A stretch of 27,495 bases of DNA, from the NCBI GenBank assembly GCA_023433205.1, contig JAEZDS010000159.1, positions 1 to 27,495 of the forward strand. The letters run 5' to 3'. Made by a program: the position numbers and the translations under genes. Source of the stretch: Bacteroidota bacterium. Its GTDB lineage: Bacteria > Bacteroidota > Bacteroidia > B-17B0 > Aurantibacillaceae. Each line of letters starts with the position of its first letter. Positions within the stretch are counted from its first letter, which is position 1. Positions 15,078 through 23,395 of this stretch are shown here, piece after piece. The notes beneath the pieces are model-generated. The model was not told where the DNA came from. It ran no database searches and worked only from the letters and a program-made list of their open reading frames with translations.

Positions 15078-17635
15078 GGACCAGGGCTTTATATATAGCG
15101 TTCCTTTGGATAATCATGCTGTGTGCTGACCTTTATGCCCAGAGTATCTGCTCGTACCGCTACCGCAAACGAATTACCTTTAATGCAAGTCAGGTAGGAG
15201 GCAGTAATGATCTCCAGAATTTTCAGGCGCTTATTAATATCAGTTCTGACAATGACCTCCGGACAACGGGTAACGGCGGACATGTTAGCAGTGCAAGCGG
15301 GCATGATATAGTGTTCACTGCCAGTGATGGAGTTACGCTGCTTGATTTTCAGCGCGAAAGTTACTCGGCAACCAGCGGGCAGTTTGTTGCCTGGGTGCGA
15401 TTGCCGGTATTGTCGGCCTCTTTAAACACCATCATTTATATGTATTACGGCAATGCCACAGCAACTGATCAGTCTACCAGCAGTATCTGGTCTGGTTATG
15501 ACGGTGTGTGGCATCTTGGTGGGGGGAGTATAGCAGATAACTCTCCCAACGGCTATAATTGTACAAACAACGGATCAAGCAACCTTGCCGCAGCGAAGAT
15601 AGGCGGGGGAAGGTCGTTTGACGGTAACGACTGGCTTGAGGTTTCTTCAGGTTTTCCGAACAAGAATACAAATTTTACGATCTCAGGGTGGGTGTATACA
15701 AATAATAACGCGCAGCCTCATCAGCGCATATTTTGTGATGACGTAAATAACAGCGGTGGCTATGCTTTAAGTGTAGGAGATGGCGGTGTGGGGATGCTGC
15801 GTTTTTATTCTCGTGGTTCTACAAACATAATTCTTGACGCTCCACTTAACACCATTTCCTCAAATACCTGGCACTACTGTGTTGGTGTTGCAGATATCAG
15901 CAACAATGTGCGGCGATTGTATGTTAACGGGGTGCAGGTGGCCAGCGTAACTTCGGTTGGCTGGGGTATTGATAACGGAAATTGTTCTATTGGCGGAGAA
16001 ACAGCGGCAGGAGAAACAGGTAACAGGATCAACGGCCGCCTGGATGAGGTTCGGGTGGCGAATTCCGCACTTAGCGCCGAATGGATTCTAACAGAATACC
16101 GCAACCAAAATTCACCCTCAACATTTTACTCAATTAGCCCCGAGCCCGACATGTGGGATGGGTCTTCGAGTACGGCCTGGAATACAAATGCGAACTGGGC
16201 AGCCAATGCAGTACCCGGTGCAGGAGATGACGTGATCATAGATGTGGGCACTAACCAGCCTGCCCTGAACACCAATATCCAGATCGGCTCTTTATGGATA
16301 AGACCAGGCGCCACACTTACTCTTAATACTACGCGTACGCTTTCAGTAAGGTACGATATCACCAATTGTGGAGTAATAGTGGGTGCAGGAACCAGTGCCT
16401 TACAATTAAATGCCACCAGCTCTCATATTCAAAATCAGATGCTTTCAGGAAGCGGCACTTACAATTTAAGGAACCTTACCATTAACAACACTTTTGCGGG
16501 AAGTGCAAGCGTAACGCTTAATCAAAGTGTAACAGTGAACGCTAATCTGAATCTGGTTGCTGGCGTGCTGGTAACGGGGAGCACCAATATCCTGGCAATG
16601 GAAAACACAGCCACTTCTTCATCGGGTTCGGCCAATTCATATGTGCATGGACCCATGACCAAAACAGGTACTTCAGCTTTTGTATTTCCTGTCGGAAAAA
16701 ATGGCGTATGGCGGCGGCTTGGTATTAGTGCCCCAAGCGCTTCAAGCACTTTCAGGGCAGAATATTTTAACAGCGCCTATTCCAATACCAGTTCGGTAAA
16801 TTCACCCCTCAATAATGTGAGCCTTTTAGAACACTGGCAACTCGACAGGCTGAGCGGCTCCGGCAACAGCATGGTCTCACTCTTCTGGGAAGATGCCTCA
16901 GCCAGTGGCATTAATAATTGTGCAGACCTCACCATAGCCCGCTGGAACGGTTCTGCATGGATTGAACATCCCGCAACGACAGAGGGATCTTCGAGCTGCG
17001 CGGGAACAGGAGCAGGCACGGTAACCACTAATGCTAATGTTACAGCTTTTAGTCCCTTTTCATTTGGATCCAAAACAAGTGCCTTTAATGCATTGCCGGT
17101 TGAATTACTTGGCCTTGAGGCCACCTGTATAAATAAAAATGTTGAGCTGCGCTGGAAAACCGCAACCGAAAGAAACAACGCAGCTTTTGTGATTGAAAGC
17201 AGTATTGATGGTATTTCCTGGCACCTGGCGGGCAGTGTTGCCGGTGCAGGGAACAGTTTTTTCGAAAAAAACTACCGTTTTGTTCATTCCTATAAAGTGG
17301 GGTTCGACTATTACAGACTGGTGCAGGTTGACGGTGATGGCCGGCGCACAATTTTTGATCCGTTGTTTGTTGAATGTGAAACTGAATCGCAGCAGTTCTT
17401 TACACTTTTCCCTAATCCTGCTACTGATAAACTTACAGTAAAGATCAATGGTGGAAGTGCAGCAGATCATCCTGAACTGGTCATCACAGATCAGCTGGGA
17501 AGGGTAAGTCAGTCTGTTATACTGGGCGGAAAGGGTATCTATACCATTTCACTGGAATTAAAACCGGGGGTTTATTTTGTGGAATTGAAAACACGCAGGC
17601 AAAGTTCTGCTCCGCAGAGGTTGATCGTAGAATAA
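15074..17635 (+). CDS. Secreted DUF2341/LamG protein with T9SS sorting domain
   Basis: An 853-residue exported protein. The signal peptide (1-23) ends ADLYA|Q. A DUF2341 domain follows (about 28-145: YRKRITFNAS, VAWVRLPVLS, IIYMYYGNA), then a LamG/concanavalin-like domain (about 145-335: GVWHLGG, WHYCVGVAD, GRLDEVRVAN), a region beginning WDGSSSTAWNTNANW that looks like beta-helix or repeat material (about 355-520), and a C-terminal type A T9SS module (about 780-853: FPNPATDKL, PGVYFVELK, QRLIVE). T9SS carries such cargo across the outer membrane and often anchors it to the surface; LamG points to glycan binding. The start is GTG 15074; ATG 15116 would leave a shortened signal peptide. Confidence 0.92.
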   Translation: MRTRALYIAFLWIIMLCADLYAQSICSYRYRKRITFNASQVGGSNDLQNFQALINISSDNDLRTTGNGGHVSSASGHDIVFTASDGVTLLDFQRESYSATSGQFVAWVRLPVLSASLNTIIYMYYGNATATDQSTSSIWSGYDGVWHLGGGSIADNSPNGYNCTNNGSSNLAAAKIGGGRSFDGNDWLEVSSGFPNKNTNFTISGWVYTNNNAQPHQRIFCDDVNNSGGYALSVGDGGVGMLRFYSRGSTNIILDAPLNTISSNTWHYCVGVADISNNVRRLYVNGVQVASVTSVGWGIDNGNCSIGGETAAGETGNRINGRLDEVRVANSALSAEWILTEYRNQNSPSTFYSISPEPDMWDGSSSTAWNTNANWAANAVPGAGDDVIIDVGTNQPALNTNIQIGSLWIRPGATLTLNTTRTLSVRYDITNCGVIVGAGTSALQLNATSSHIQNQMLSGSGTYNLRNLTINNTFAGSASVTLNQSVTVNANLNLVAGVLVTGSTNILAMENTATSSSGSANSYVHGPMTKTGTSAFVFPVGKNGVWRRLGISAPSASSTFRAEYFNSAYSNTSSVNSPLNNVSLLEHWQLDRLSGSGNSMVSLFWEDASASGINNCADLTIARWNGSAWIEHPATTEGSSSCAGTGAGTVTTNANVTAFSPFSFGSKTSAFNALPVELLGLEATCINKNVELRWKTATERNNAAFVIESSIDGISWHLAGSVAGAGNSFFEKNYRFVHSYKVGFDYYRLVQVDGDGRRTIFDPLFVECETESQQFFTLFPNPATDKLTVKINGGSAADHPELVITDQLGRVSQSVILGGKGIYTISLELKPGVYFVELKTRRQSSAPQRLIVE

Positions 17636-17684
17636 AACAGAACTCCGCAAGAGATCTCCTTTTCCTGGCAATACGCGTTATGTA

Positions 17685-18902
17685 CTATTTCAGGGAAAAA
17701 TATTCTCCCGCCATTGTGGCTATTTCGTTGCCATAGGCAAGGCTGGCAGTAGCAGCCGGACTTGGGCTGTTAATTACGTGCATTGCATTGCCGTGGTGCT
17801 CAATCTTAAAGTCGTCAAGCATATCACCCTGAGGTCCGAGGGCCATGGCTCTTATGCCGCATCGTGCGGCAACTATGTCGTCCATTTCCAGCGAAGGGAT
17901 TAGTTTGCGCAAACGCTGAAGGAAGTAGGTTTTGCTGAACGCACCCCTGTACTCATCAAGTCCGAAACGCCAGTGTTTGGCAAAAAACTTCCAGGTGCCG
18001 CGGTAACCAAAAGCAGCTGCGGTATCACGCAAGCTGAAAGCTGTACGGTTGTAGCCTTCGCGGTCGAAAACGAATACAGCATTTGGGCCGCATTCGGTGC
18101 CGCCTTTTATCATTCTGGTAAAGTGTACACCAAGGAAGGGAAATTTCGGGTTAGGTACAGGATAAATGAGGTTCTTCACCTTTGATAATCCTTTTTCAGT
18201 TAAGTCATAATAATCACCCCTGAATCCTACGATGCTTGAATCGGTTTTCGCCCCTTCAAGTTTGGTGATCCTGTCGGCCTGCAAACCTCCGGTGCTGATA
18301 ATGTGTTTTGCCTTGTACTTTGATTTCTGGGTGATAACGGTGGTATAGCCGTCATGTTTTTCGAATGCGATAACCTTTTCACCTGTAAGTACCCTGCTGC
18401 CGTTGCCGCTGTTATTGATAAGTTCAGCATACTTCCTGGCTACATCACTGTAATCGATAATTCCGGTGCAGCCTACCCAAATACCGGCTATTCCTTCGCA
18501 GTATGGTTCAATTTCCTTGATCCTTTTGCTGTCAATCAGCTCAATGTCTTCAACGCCGTTTGCCTGTCCGTTCGCAAATACCTTGTTCATGTGCGCCAGT
18601 TCACTTTCGTGGGTGGCAACTATGATCTTACCGCAGATGTCGTGCTGAATTTTATGCTCGCGGGCAAATGCTACCAGTTCGCGGCGTCCCTCAACACAAT
18701 TTCTGGCCTTGTAAGAGCCGGGTTTATAGTAAATACCACTGTGAATAACACCACTGTTATGGCCGGTCTGGTGTCTGGCCACGGAGGTTTCTTTTTCAAG
18801 TACCAGCACCGTTTTGTTGGGATGTCTGCGGGTTAATTTATAAGCTGTGGCAAGGCCTACAATACCTCCGCCCACAATAACAATGTCGAAACCGTTCTCC
18901 AT
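17685..18902 (-). CDS. lhgO: L-2-hydroxyglutarate oxidase
   Basis: A 405-residue FAD enzyme of the DAO family that oxidises L-2-hydroxyglutarate to 2-oxoglutarate, passing electrons towards the respiratory chain. Seen: the FAD-binding IVGGGIVGLATAYKL near the start, the LhgO hallmark GHNSGVIHSGIYYKPGS, and the C-terminal ARCGIRAMALGPQGDMLDDF. I start at ATG 18902 (MENGFDIVIVGGG). An in-frame ATG seven codons upstream lies within a TATTTTTG promoter element. It diverges from the FAH-family gene across a 53-base region with opposed promoters. Confidence 0.95.
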   Translation of the reverse strand: MENGFDIVIVGGGIVGLATAYKLTRRHPNKTVLVLEKETSVARHQTGHNSGVIHSGIYYKPGSYKARNCVEGRRELVAFAREHKIQHDICGKIIVATHESELAHMNKVFANGQANGVEDIELIDSKRIKEIEPYCEGIAGIWVGCTGIIDYSDVARKYAELINNSGNGSRVLTGEKVIAFEKHDGYTTVITQKSKYKAKHIISTGGLQADRITKLEGAKTDSSIVGFRGDYYDLTEKGLSKVKNLIYPVPNPKFPFLGVHFTRMIKGGTECGPNAVFVFDREGYNRTAFSLRDTAAAFGYRGTWKFFAKHWRFGLDEYRGAFSKTYFLQRLRKLIPSLEMDDIVAARCGIRAMALGPQGDMLDDFKIEHHGNAMHVINSPSPAATASLAYGNEIATMAGEYFSLK

Positions 18903-18912
18903 AAAAGCAGGG

Positions 18913-18920
18913 CAAAAATA
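18913..18920 (-). promoter_or_regulatory. -7 promoter element TATTTTTG for lhgO
   Basis: An exact TAnnTTTG match on the minus strand, 10 bases before ATG 18902. Confidence 0.45.
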
Positions 18921-18941
18921 CAAAACAATAGCAGTAAAGTT

Positions 18942-18949
18942 TATCTTTG
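18942..18949 (+). promoter_or_regulatory. -7 promoter element TATCTTTG for the FAH-family gene
   Basis: An exact TAnnTTTG match, 6 bases before ATG 18956. Its last three bases are the in-frame TTG 18947, which therefore should not be the start. Confidence 0.45.
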
Positions 18950-18955
18950 GCCCGT

Positions 18956-19561
18956 ATGAAAGTGATCTGTATAGGCAGAAATTATGCGGCGCATGCCCGG
19001 GAGATGCTGGCTCCAGCCCCGGCTGAACCGGTTTTTTTTATGAAACCTGATACAGCCGTATTGCGGGAAAAGGATTTTTATTATCCCTCTTTTACCCATG
19101 ATCTGCACCATGAGATAGAGCTGGTAATAAAGATTTCAAAGGCCGGTAAGCACATAGATGAAAAATTCTCCCATAAATATTATGAGGAGATTGGTTTGGG
19201 CATTGATTTTACCGCCCGCGACATACAGGCCCTTTGCAAGAAAGAGGGGCTGCCATGGGAAAAGGCCAAAGCTTTTGATAACAGCGCGCCAATTGGCAAT
19301 TTTATCAATAAAAAAGAGCTTAATCCGGAAAAGATCGATTTTTCGCTGAAGATAAATGGCGAGACACGTCAGTCGGGTAACAGCCGAAACATGCTTTTTT
19401 CTTTTGACCGGATTATCAGTTATGTGTCACAGTTTGTCTCCCTTAAGGTGGGGGATCTTATTTTTACAGGAACTCCTGAAGGTGTGGGGCCGGTAAATGT
19501 TAGCGATCAGCTTGAAGGATTTATCAATGACAAGCTGTTTTTGCAGTTAAGGATAAAATAA
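18956..19561 (+). CDS. Fumarylacetoacetate hydrolase (FAH) family protein
   Basis: A 201-residue, metal-dependent hydrolase/isomerase/decarboxylase. It has the full small-FAH core: CIGRNYAAHA at the start, FMKPDTAV, the metal ligands Glu53 and Glu55 in HHEIELVI, Asp84 in GIDFTARD, and GDLIFTGTPEGVGPV. The short single-domain form resembles acylpyruvases and oxaloacetate decarboxylases (FAHD1 type) rather than the tyrosine pathway enzyme. The neighbour lhgO, also a metabolite-repair or central-metabolism enzyme, fits that. The YciI-like gene follows after 8 bases, probably in one operon. Confidence 0.93.
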   Translation: MKVICIGRNYAAHAREMLAPAPAEPVFFMKPDTAVLREKDFYYPSFTHDLHHEIELVIKISKAGKHIDEKFSHKYYEEIGLGIDFTARDIQALCKKEGLPWEKAKAFDNSAPIGNFINKKELNPEKIDFSLKINGETRQSGNSRNMLFSFDRIISYVSQFVSLKVGDLIFTGTPEGVGPVNVSDQLEGFINDKLFLQLRIK

Positions 19562-19569
19562 CAGGAACA

Positions 19570-20028
19570 ATGAGAGTTAAAATTTTGACTGCTCTGTTTT
19601 GCGCAATAGTTATAACCGCTTGTGTTAAGGCTCAAAACCCTTTGTATGATTCAGTGCTGGCCAAAAAATACGGCGCTGACAGCTATGGCATGAAGGGGTA
19701 CATGCTGGTGATCTTAAAAACCGGATCAAATACTAATACAGACAAGGCTTTTCTAACCAAAAGTTTTGATGACCATCTGAAAAATATCGGCCAGCTGGTA
19801 AAGGAGGGAAAGATGATTGTGGCGGGTCCGCTGCGTAAAAACGAAAAAAATTACCGGGGCATCTTTATACTGAATACAGGCAGCAAAGAGGAAGCGGAAA
19901 AATGGCTGGAGGCTGATCCTGCAATCACTGAAAAGATTCTCGAGGCAGAATATTATAACTGGTACGGTTCAGCCGCGCTGCCGGCTTATCTTGAAGACTC
20001 AGATAAGATCTGGAAGGAGAAGCCATAA
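19570..20028 (+). CDS. Exported YciI-like domain protein
   Basis: A 152-residue protein with an N-terminal export signal, MRVKILTALFCAIVITACVKA. Cleavage could be after A21 (A-Q), or it could be a lipoprotein at Cys18, since ITAC fits a lipobox loosely. The mature part holds a YciI-like ferredoxin-fold domain (about 55-125): SFDDHLKNIGQLVKEGKMIV, GPLRKNEKNYRGIFIL and EEAEKWLEADPAI. Most YciI proteins are small and cytoplasmic; an exported one is less usual. Its function is unknown. It sits 8 bases after the FAH-family gene. Confidence 0.85.
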   Translation: MRVKILTALFCAIVITACVKAQNPLYDSVLAKKYGADSYGMKGYMLVILKTGSNTNTDKAFLTKSFDDHLKNIGQLVKEGKMIVAGPLRKNEKNYRGIFILNTGSKEEAEKWLEADPAITEKILEAEYYNWYGSAALPAYLEDSDKIWKEKP

Positions 20029-20045
20029 CTTCAGCCATCTGCAAC

Positions 20046-20834
20046 CTAAATAAACCAGGAACCAAAGGCTGAAAGCAGCATCAATATCAGAATCAGCATT
20101 AGCAGGAGAAGCACACTGCCAAGCACAATGCCGGCAATTGCCAAACCTCTGCCTGTGTATCTCTGGGGTTCATCGGTTATTCTTCTGAGCGCGATAATGC
20201 CTACAGCGATAGCAGGAATGCTGGTTAATCCATAAATGAATCCCAACATTCCGAAAACAAGGGAGAGCACTGCCATGGGATGTGTCTGCAATTTAGGGGT
20301 AGTCTCCGAAGCCTGTTCAGAATGAGATCGTGTTGCTTCTGCTGTTTCTTCAAATACATCTTTGCTGCCATTGGCATACTTTATCATAAAAACCTCCGAT
20401 TTCATGGAGATAAACAGAGGCCCATCAGGCTGACTGCATTTTTTATATCTTATCTCCCTGGAATTGATCTCAAGCACCTTTACACGGATCTCTTCCCCGC
20501 TGTGCATCATCATCACATCACAGCTGTCGCCCGCAAAATATACTGCCTTACGTTTTAACGGTGGGGGTGATTGATTTGCTGTTGCGTGCGCAGGTGTGTG
20601 ATCATTCCTGTAAACCTCTGTAACCTGCGCGGATCGCATGTCGGCACCATCCGCCAAGGTTCCGGGGTCAGAATAACCGGCTAAGGACTCCTTTTTTTTT
20701 GTTTTGTGGCTTACATAAAATCCTTTCTGGTAGCGCCTTTTCTGTAGTGTACAGTTTTGCAGCAGAAATACAACTGCCACCAATAAAAGCAGATTGCGGT
20801 AATTGCTTATCGAACCTGGCACCAGGGATTGCAT
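20046..20834 (-). CDS. DUF4190 lipoprotein-like protein with shared KVLEI/IKYxNG module
   Basis: A 262-residue protein. A hydrophobic N-terminus ends at LLQNC (Cys28), a poor lipobox, so lipidation is likely but not certain. KRRYQKGFYV follows, then a linker. A module at about 102-163 has GEEIRVKVLEI, REIRYKKC, QPDGPLF and FMIKYANGS. A C-terminal DUF4190 domain (about 186-255) has two membrane helices, with GRGLAIAGIVLG between. The N-terminal motif and the module closely match the TM2 lipoprotein at 98-835, so the two are modular paralogues with swapped membrane parts. It lies 3 bases after the outer-membrane protein gene that carries a divergent copy of the same module. Confidence 0.85.
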   Translation of the reverse strand: MQSLVPGSISNYRNLLLLVAVVFLLQNCTLQKRRYQKGFYVSHKTKKKESLAGYSDPGTLADGADMRSAQVTEVYRNDHTPAHATANQSPPPLKRKAVYFAGDSCDVMMMHSGEEIRVKVLEINSREIRYKKCSQPDGPLFISMKSEVFMIKYANGSKDVFEETAEATRSHSEQASETTPKLQTHPMAVLSLVFGMLGFIYGLTSIPAIAVGIIALRRITDEPQRYTGRGLAIAGIVLGSVLLLLMLILILMLLSAFGSWFI

Positions 20835-20837
20835 GAG

Positions 20838-21722
20838 TTAAAAATTAAATCCAACTTCAAAACCACTCCACCAGTATAAAGAAATTGCGCTGTTAAAGGT
20901 TTCAAGTATGTTACCCTGGGAGTCAACCAGGGGGTCATTAACGCGGTCACTTTTAAAGCCGATTGAACCGTAAAAATTCATTGTAAGTCTCGATTTTGTA
21001 CGGCAGATGAGTCCATTGGTAATGCTGAAGGCGGTGCGGGTAAGTGTGGTGCTGTTATAAGCTATTGGCATTCCCCAGAAACCCGTAACCGCTTCCTGAC
21101 TGCAATTGTACTGCATGTAACGCACAATAGGGCCGATGTAATAATTTACATTGGTTTTTAAGGAAGGATAGTAATGGATCCCAAACCCGGCCTCCACTAC
21201 TTTGTTGCCCAGGATCACCCGAACAGGTCCCTTGTCGAAATAAACGTTTTGGGTAACAGTTGGCCGCGATACGCCAAAAGCAAAAGGCAGAATAATATTA
21301 AAGTGGCTGTTGAAGAACTCCCGGCGGTAGGTGATTCCCAGTTCATTGTTAAAAAAATAAAGAAAGTTAAGCGAAATACAGTTTGAATGTCGGTAATAGG
21401 TGAGGCTGTCGAAGGTAGTAAGCTCAGGAACCAGCACTTTGTTGTCGCTTGTCTGAACATTTGGTTCGGCTTTTAATTTGGCGTTGCTGTTGGGTACCTG
21501 GTGTTCACCGTTCTGATAAATGATCAGGCTTACGTTCTTCCTGCTTTCAACATACACAGGCCCATTCAGGTTTTCATGAAGCTTGTAGCGTATATCCTCG
21601 GGACCTACTTCCAGGATCTTTACAAGAATTTTGGTGTTATCGGTCTTGAACAGCTGATCCTGAGCCGTGGCGGTGGACCAATGAAGCAACAGGAGGCTTA
21701 ACAGAATTATGGTCTTCTTCAT
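20838..21722 (-). CDS. Outer-membrane beta-barrel protein with N-terminal KILEV module
   Basis: A 294-residue exported protein with signal peptide MKKTIILLSLLLLHWSTATA. Residues about 24-73 form a divergent copy of the module in the two lipoproteins: KILVKILEV, EDIRYKLHENLNGPVY and SLIIYQNGEH. The rest (about 105-294) looks like a beta-barrel (ISLNFLYFFNNELGITYRRE, AGFGIHYYPS, LTMNFYGSIGFK) and ends in Phe (VGFNF), as outer-membrane barrels do. It is the first gene of a two-gene operon with the DUF4190 protein. I do not know a function; a module facing the periplasm and linking to the barrel is an inference. Confidence 0.8.
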   Translation of the reverse strand: MKKTIILLSLLLLHWSTATAQDQLFKTDNTKILVKILEVGPEDIRYKLHENLNGPVYVESRKNVSLIIYQNGEHQVPNSNAKLKAEPNVQTSDNKVLVPELTTFDSLTYYRHSNCISLNFLYFFNNELGITYRREFFNSHFNIILPFAFGVSRPTVTQNVYFDKGPVRVILGNKVVEAGFGIHYYPSLKTNVNYYIGPIVRYMQYNCSQEAVTGFWGMPIAYNSTTLTRTAFSITNGLICRTKSRLTMNFYGSIGFKSDRVNDPLVDSQGNILETFNSAISLYWWSGFEVGFNF

Positions 21723-21819
21723 GCGGGCGAATTTTTTATCAAATTAAGTGAAAAAAATGCAGTCCTTTCATAAAAAAGTGTTTTCTTAATCACGCTCATA
21801 TTTCCGTACTTTGTAATAC

Positions 21820-22389
21820 ATGAAAAACTTCTTTCGTTATTTCTTTCAGGGACTAATTCTTTTTATCCCTGTAATTATTACGCTTTTTATTCTGGTACAG
21901 TTGTTTGACTTTATTACCGGCACATTTTCCTTTATCGGGTTCAGCGACTATTCACTGCTCAACACCTTGTTTGGACTGGCGCTTACCCTCGGAATCATAA
22001 CTGTTCTGGGGGTTCTGGCTTCCTCTTATGTTTTTAAACAGATCTTCAGCTTTTTTGAGGATAATCTTGAGCATGCCCCTTTTATCAGACATATTTATTC
22101 TCCGGTAAAAGATTTTACCAATGCCTTTGTGGGGAATAAAAAGCGGTTCAACAAGCCGGTGCTGGTGCTAACTAACCCGGCCGCAAACATTGAAGAGATA
22201 GGGTTTATTACGCAGGAAAACCTCAAGGATCTTGGAATTCTGGACAAGGTAGCTGTATATCTGCCGTTTTCTTATTCCTTATCAGGAAAACTGGTGATAG
22301 TGCCCACGGCAAATATCAAACCATTGCAAACCGATGCCACAGAAGCCATGAAGTTTGTAGTAAGCGGTGGTGTTACCGATGTTGATTGA
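21820..22389 (+). CDS. DUF502-family membrane protein
   Basis: A 189-residue inner-membrane protein with an N-terminal helix (FFQGLILFIPVIITLFILVQLF), a second one (about 48-72, GLALTLGIITVLGVLASSYV), and a soluble C-terminal half with HIYSPVKDFTNAF, EIGFITQENL and KLVIVPTANIKPL. The FxxGLxxxxPxxIT opening and the IYxPVKD motif are typical of DUF502. The family's function is unknown. A near-match promoter (TACTTTG, one spacer base short) lies 6 bases before ATG 21820. The NatA-like gene follows, but has its own promoter element. Confidence 0.92.
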   Translation: MKNFFRYFFQGLILFIPVIITLFILVQLFDFITGTFSFIGFSDYSLLNTLFGLALTLGIITVLGVLASSYVFKQIFSFFEDNLEHAPFIRHIYSPVKDFTNAFVGNKKRFNKPVLVLTNPAANIEEIGFITQENLKDLGILDKVAVYLPFSYSLSGKLVIVPTANIKPLQTDATEAMKFVVSGGVTDVD

Positions 22390-22399
22390 GGCTAACTGT

Positions 22400-22407
22400 T
22401 ATATTTG
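22400..22407 (+). promoter_or_regulatory. -7 promoter element TATATTTG for the NatAB-like operon
   Basis: An exact TAnnTTTG match 27 bases upstream of ATG 22435. It contains the in-frame TTG 22405, which argues against that longer start. Confidence 0.5.
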
Positions 22408-22434
22408 TGGCCGCCAGCTCAAAAAAGCATTTGT

Positions 22435-23394
22435 ATGTCTGAGATCCTAAGGGTAAATAATGTAAGCAAACGCTATCGCCACCACCAGGCGCTGCGTAAC
22501 ATTTCGCTGGTTGTTCCCGGAGGTTCGGTATTTGGATTGCTGGGGCCTAACGGTGCGGGGAAAACATCGCTTATCAGAATTATAAACCAGATCACTGCGC
22601 CAGATACAGGTGAGATCTTTTTTAATGGAGAAAAGCTTGAAGCCAGGCATGTAGAACGTATCGGATATTTGCCCGAAGAACGAGGTCTTTATAAAAAAAT
22701 GACCGTAGCCGATCAGGTGATCTATCTGGCCAGGTTAAAGGGGTTGAGCAGTTTTGAAGCCCGAAAGAGAACCGATCACTGGTTCTCGAAATTTGAAATG
22801 CATGGCTGGCGCAAAAAGAAAGTTGAGGAACTGAGCAAAGGAATGCAACAAAAGGTGCAGTTTATTGTAACTGTAATTCATGAGCCCGAGTTGCTGATCC
22901 TTGATGAACCTTTCAGCGGATTTGATCCAATTAATGCGCAGCTTATCCGGAACGAGATACTGGAACTCAGGAAAAATGGAGCCACCGTTATTTTTTCCAC
23001 ACACAACATGGGCAGCGTTGAGGAGCTCTGCGACCATATTACTTTAATAAATAAGTCTGAAAAAATACTCGATGGACCTGTAAAAGAGATCAGAAAAGCC
23101 TTCCGCAGCAATATGTACAGGATAGCCTTTAAAGGCAATGTGATTGGGTTTACGAATGCGTTGTGGACCGGTGCGGAGATCCTTGAGAAGCATGACGAAG
23201 AGGACGGAACACACGTTTTTACACTGCGGACTTTAAATAAGATAGACGCCAATCAGCTGCTTGGCGCCATCCTTCCGGTTTGTGAGATAGTGGCTTTTAA
23301 TGAGATCATACCCAGTATGAATGACATTTTTATCCGCAAAGTAAGCGAGGAAAACATCTCAGCTGCAGGAACTCAAAGTAATTTTACTGAATAA
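22435..23394 (+). CDS. ABC transporter ATP-binding protein, NatA-like
   Basis: A 320-residue ATPase. Walker A GPNGAGKT (37-44), the YLPEERGLYKKM segment typical of NatA-like proteins at the Q-loop position, signature LSKGMQQK (133-140), Walker B LLILDE (153-158) and H-loop His190 are all present. The C-terminal 110 residues match the DUF4162-type tail common in this subfamily. The next gene, one base downstream, encodes the ABC-2 permease, so the two form one exporter. NatAB was described as a sodium extruder, but homologues serve varied substrates, so the cargo is open. ATG 22435 (MSEILRVNNV) is the likely start. Confidence 0.94.
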   Translation: MSEILRVNNVSKRYRHHQALRNISLVVPGGSVFGLLGPNGAGKTSLIRIINQITAPDTGEIFFNGEKLEARHVERIGYLPEERGLYKKMTVADQVIYLARLKGLSSFEARKRTDHWFSKFEMHGWRKKKVEELSKGMQQKVQFIVTVIHEPELLILDEPFSGFDPINAQLIRNEILELRKNGATVIFSTHNMGSVEELCDHITLINKSEKILDGPVKEIRKAFRSNMYRIAFKGNVIGFTNALWTGAEILEKHDEEDGTHVFTLRTLNKIDANQLLGAILPVCEIVAFNEIIPSMNDIFIRKVSEENISAAGTQSNFTE

Positions 23395-23395
23395 G

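Noticed and set aside
18354..18836. A 160-codon plus-strand open frame inside lhgO
   Set aside because: It is antisense to a clear LhgO coding region and shows no recognisable domain.
18947..18955. TTG 18947 as start of the FAH-family protein
   Set aside because: The TTG is the end of a TATCTTTG promoter element; ATG 18956 gives the normal MKVICIGRNY opening.
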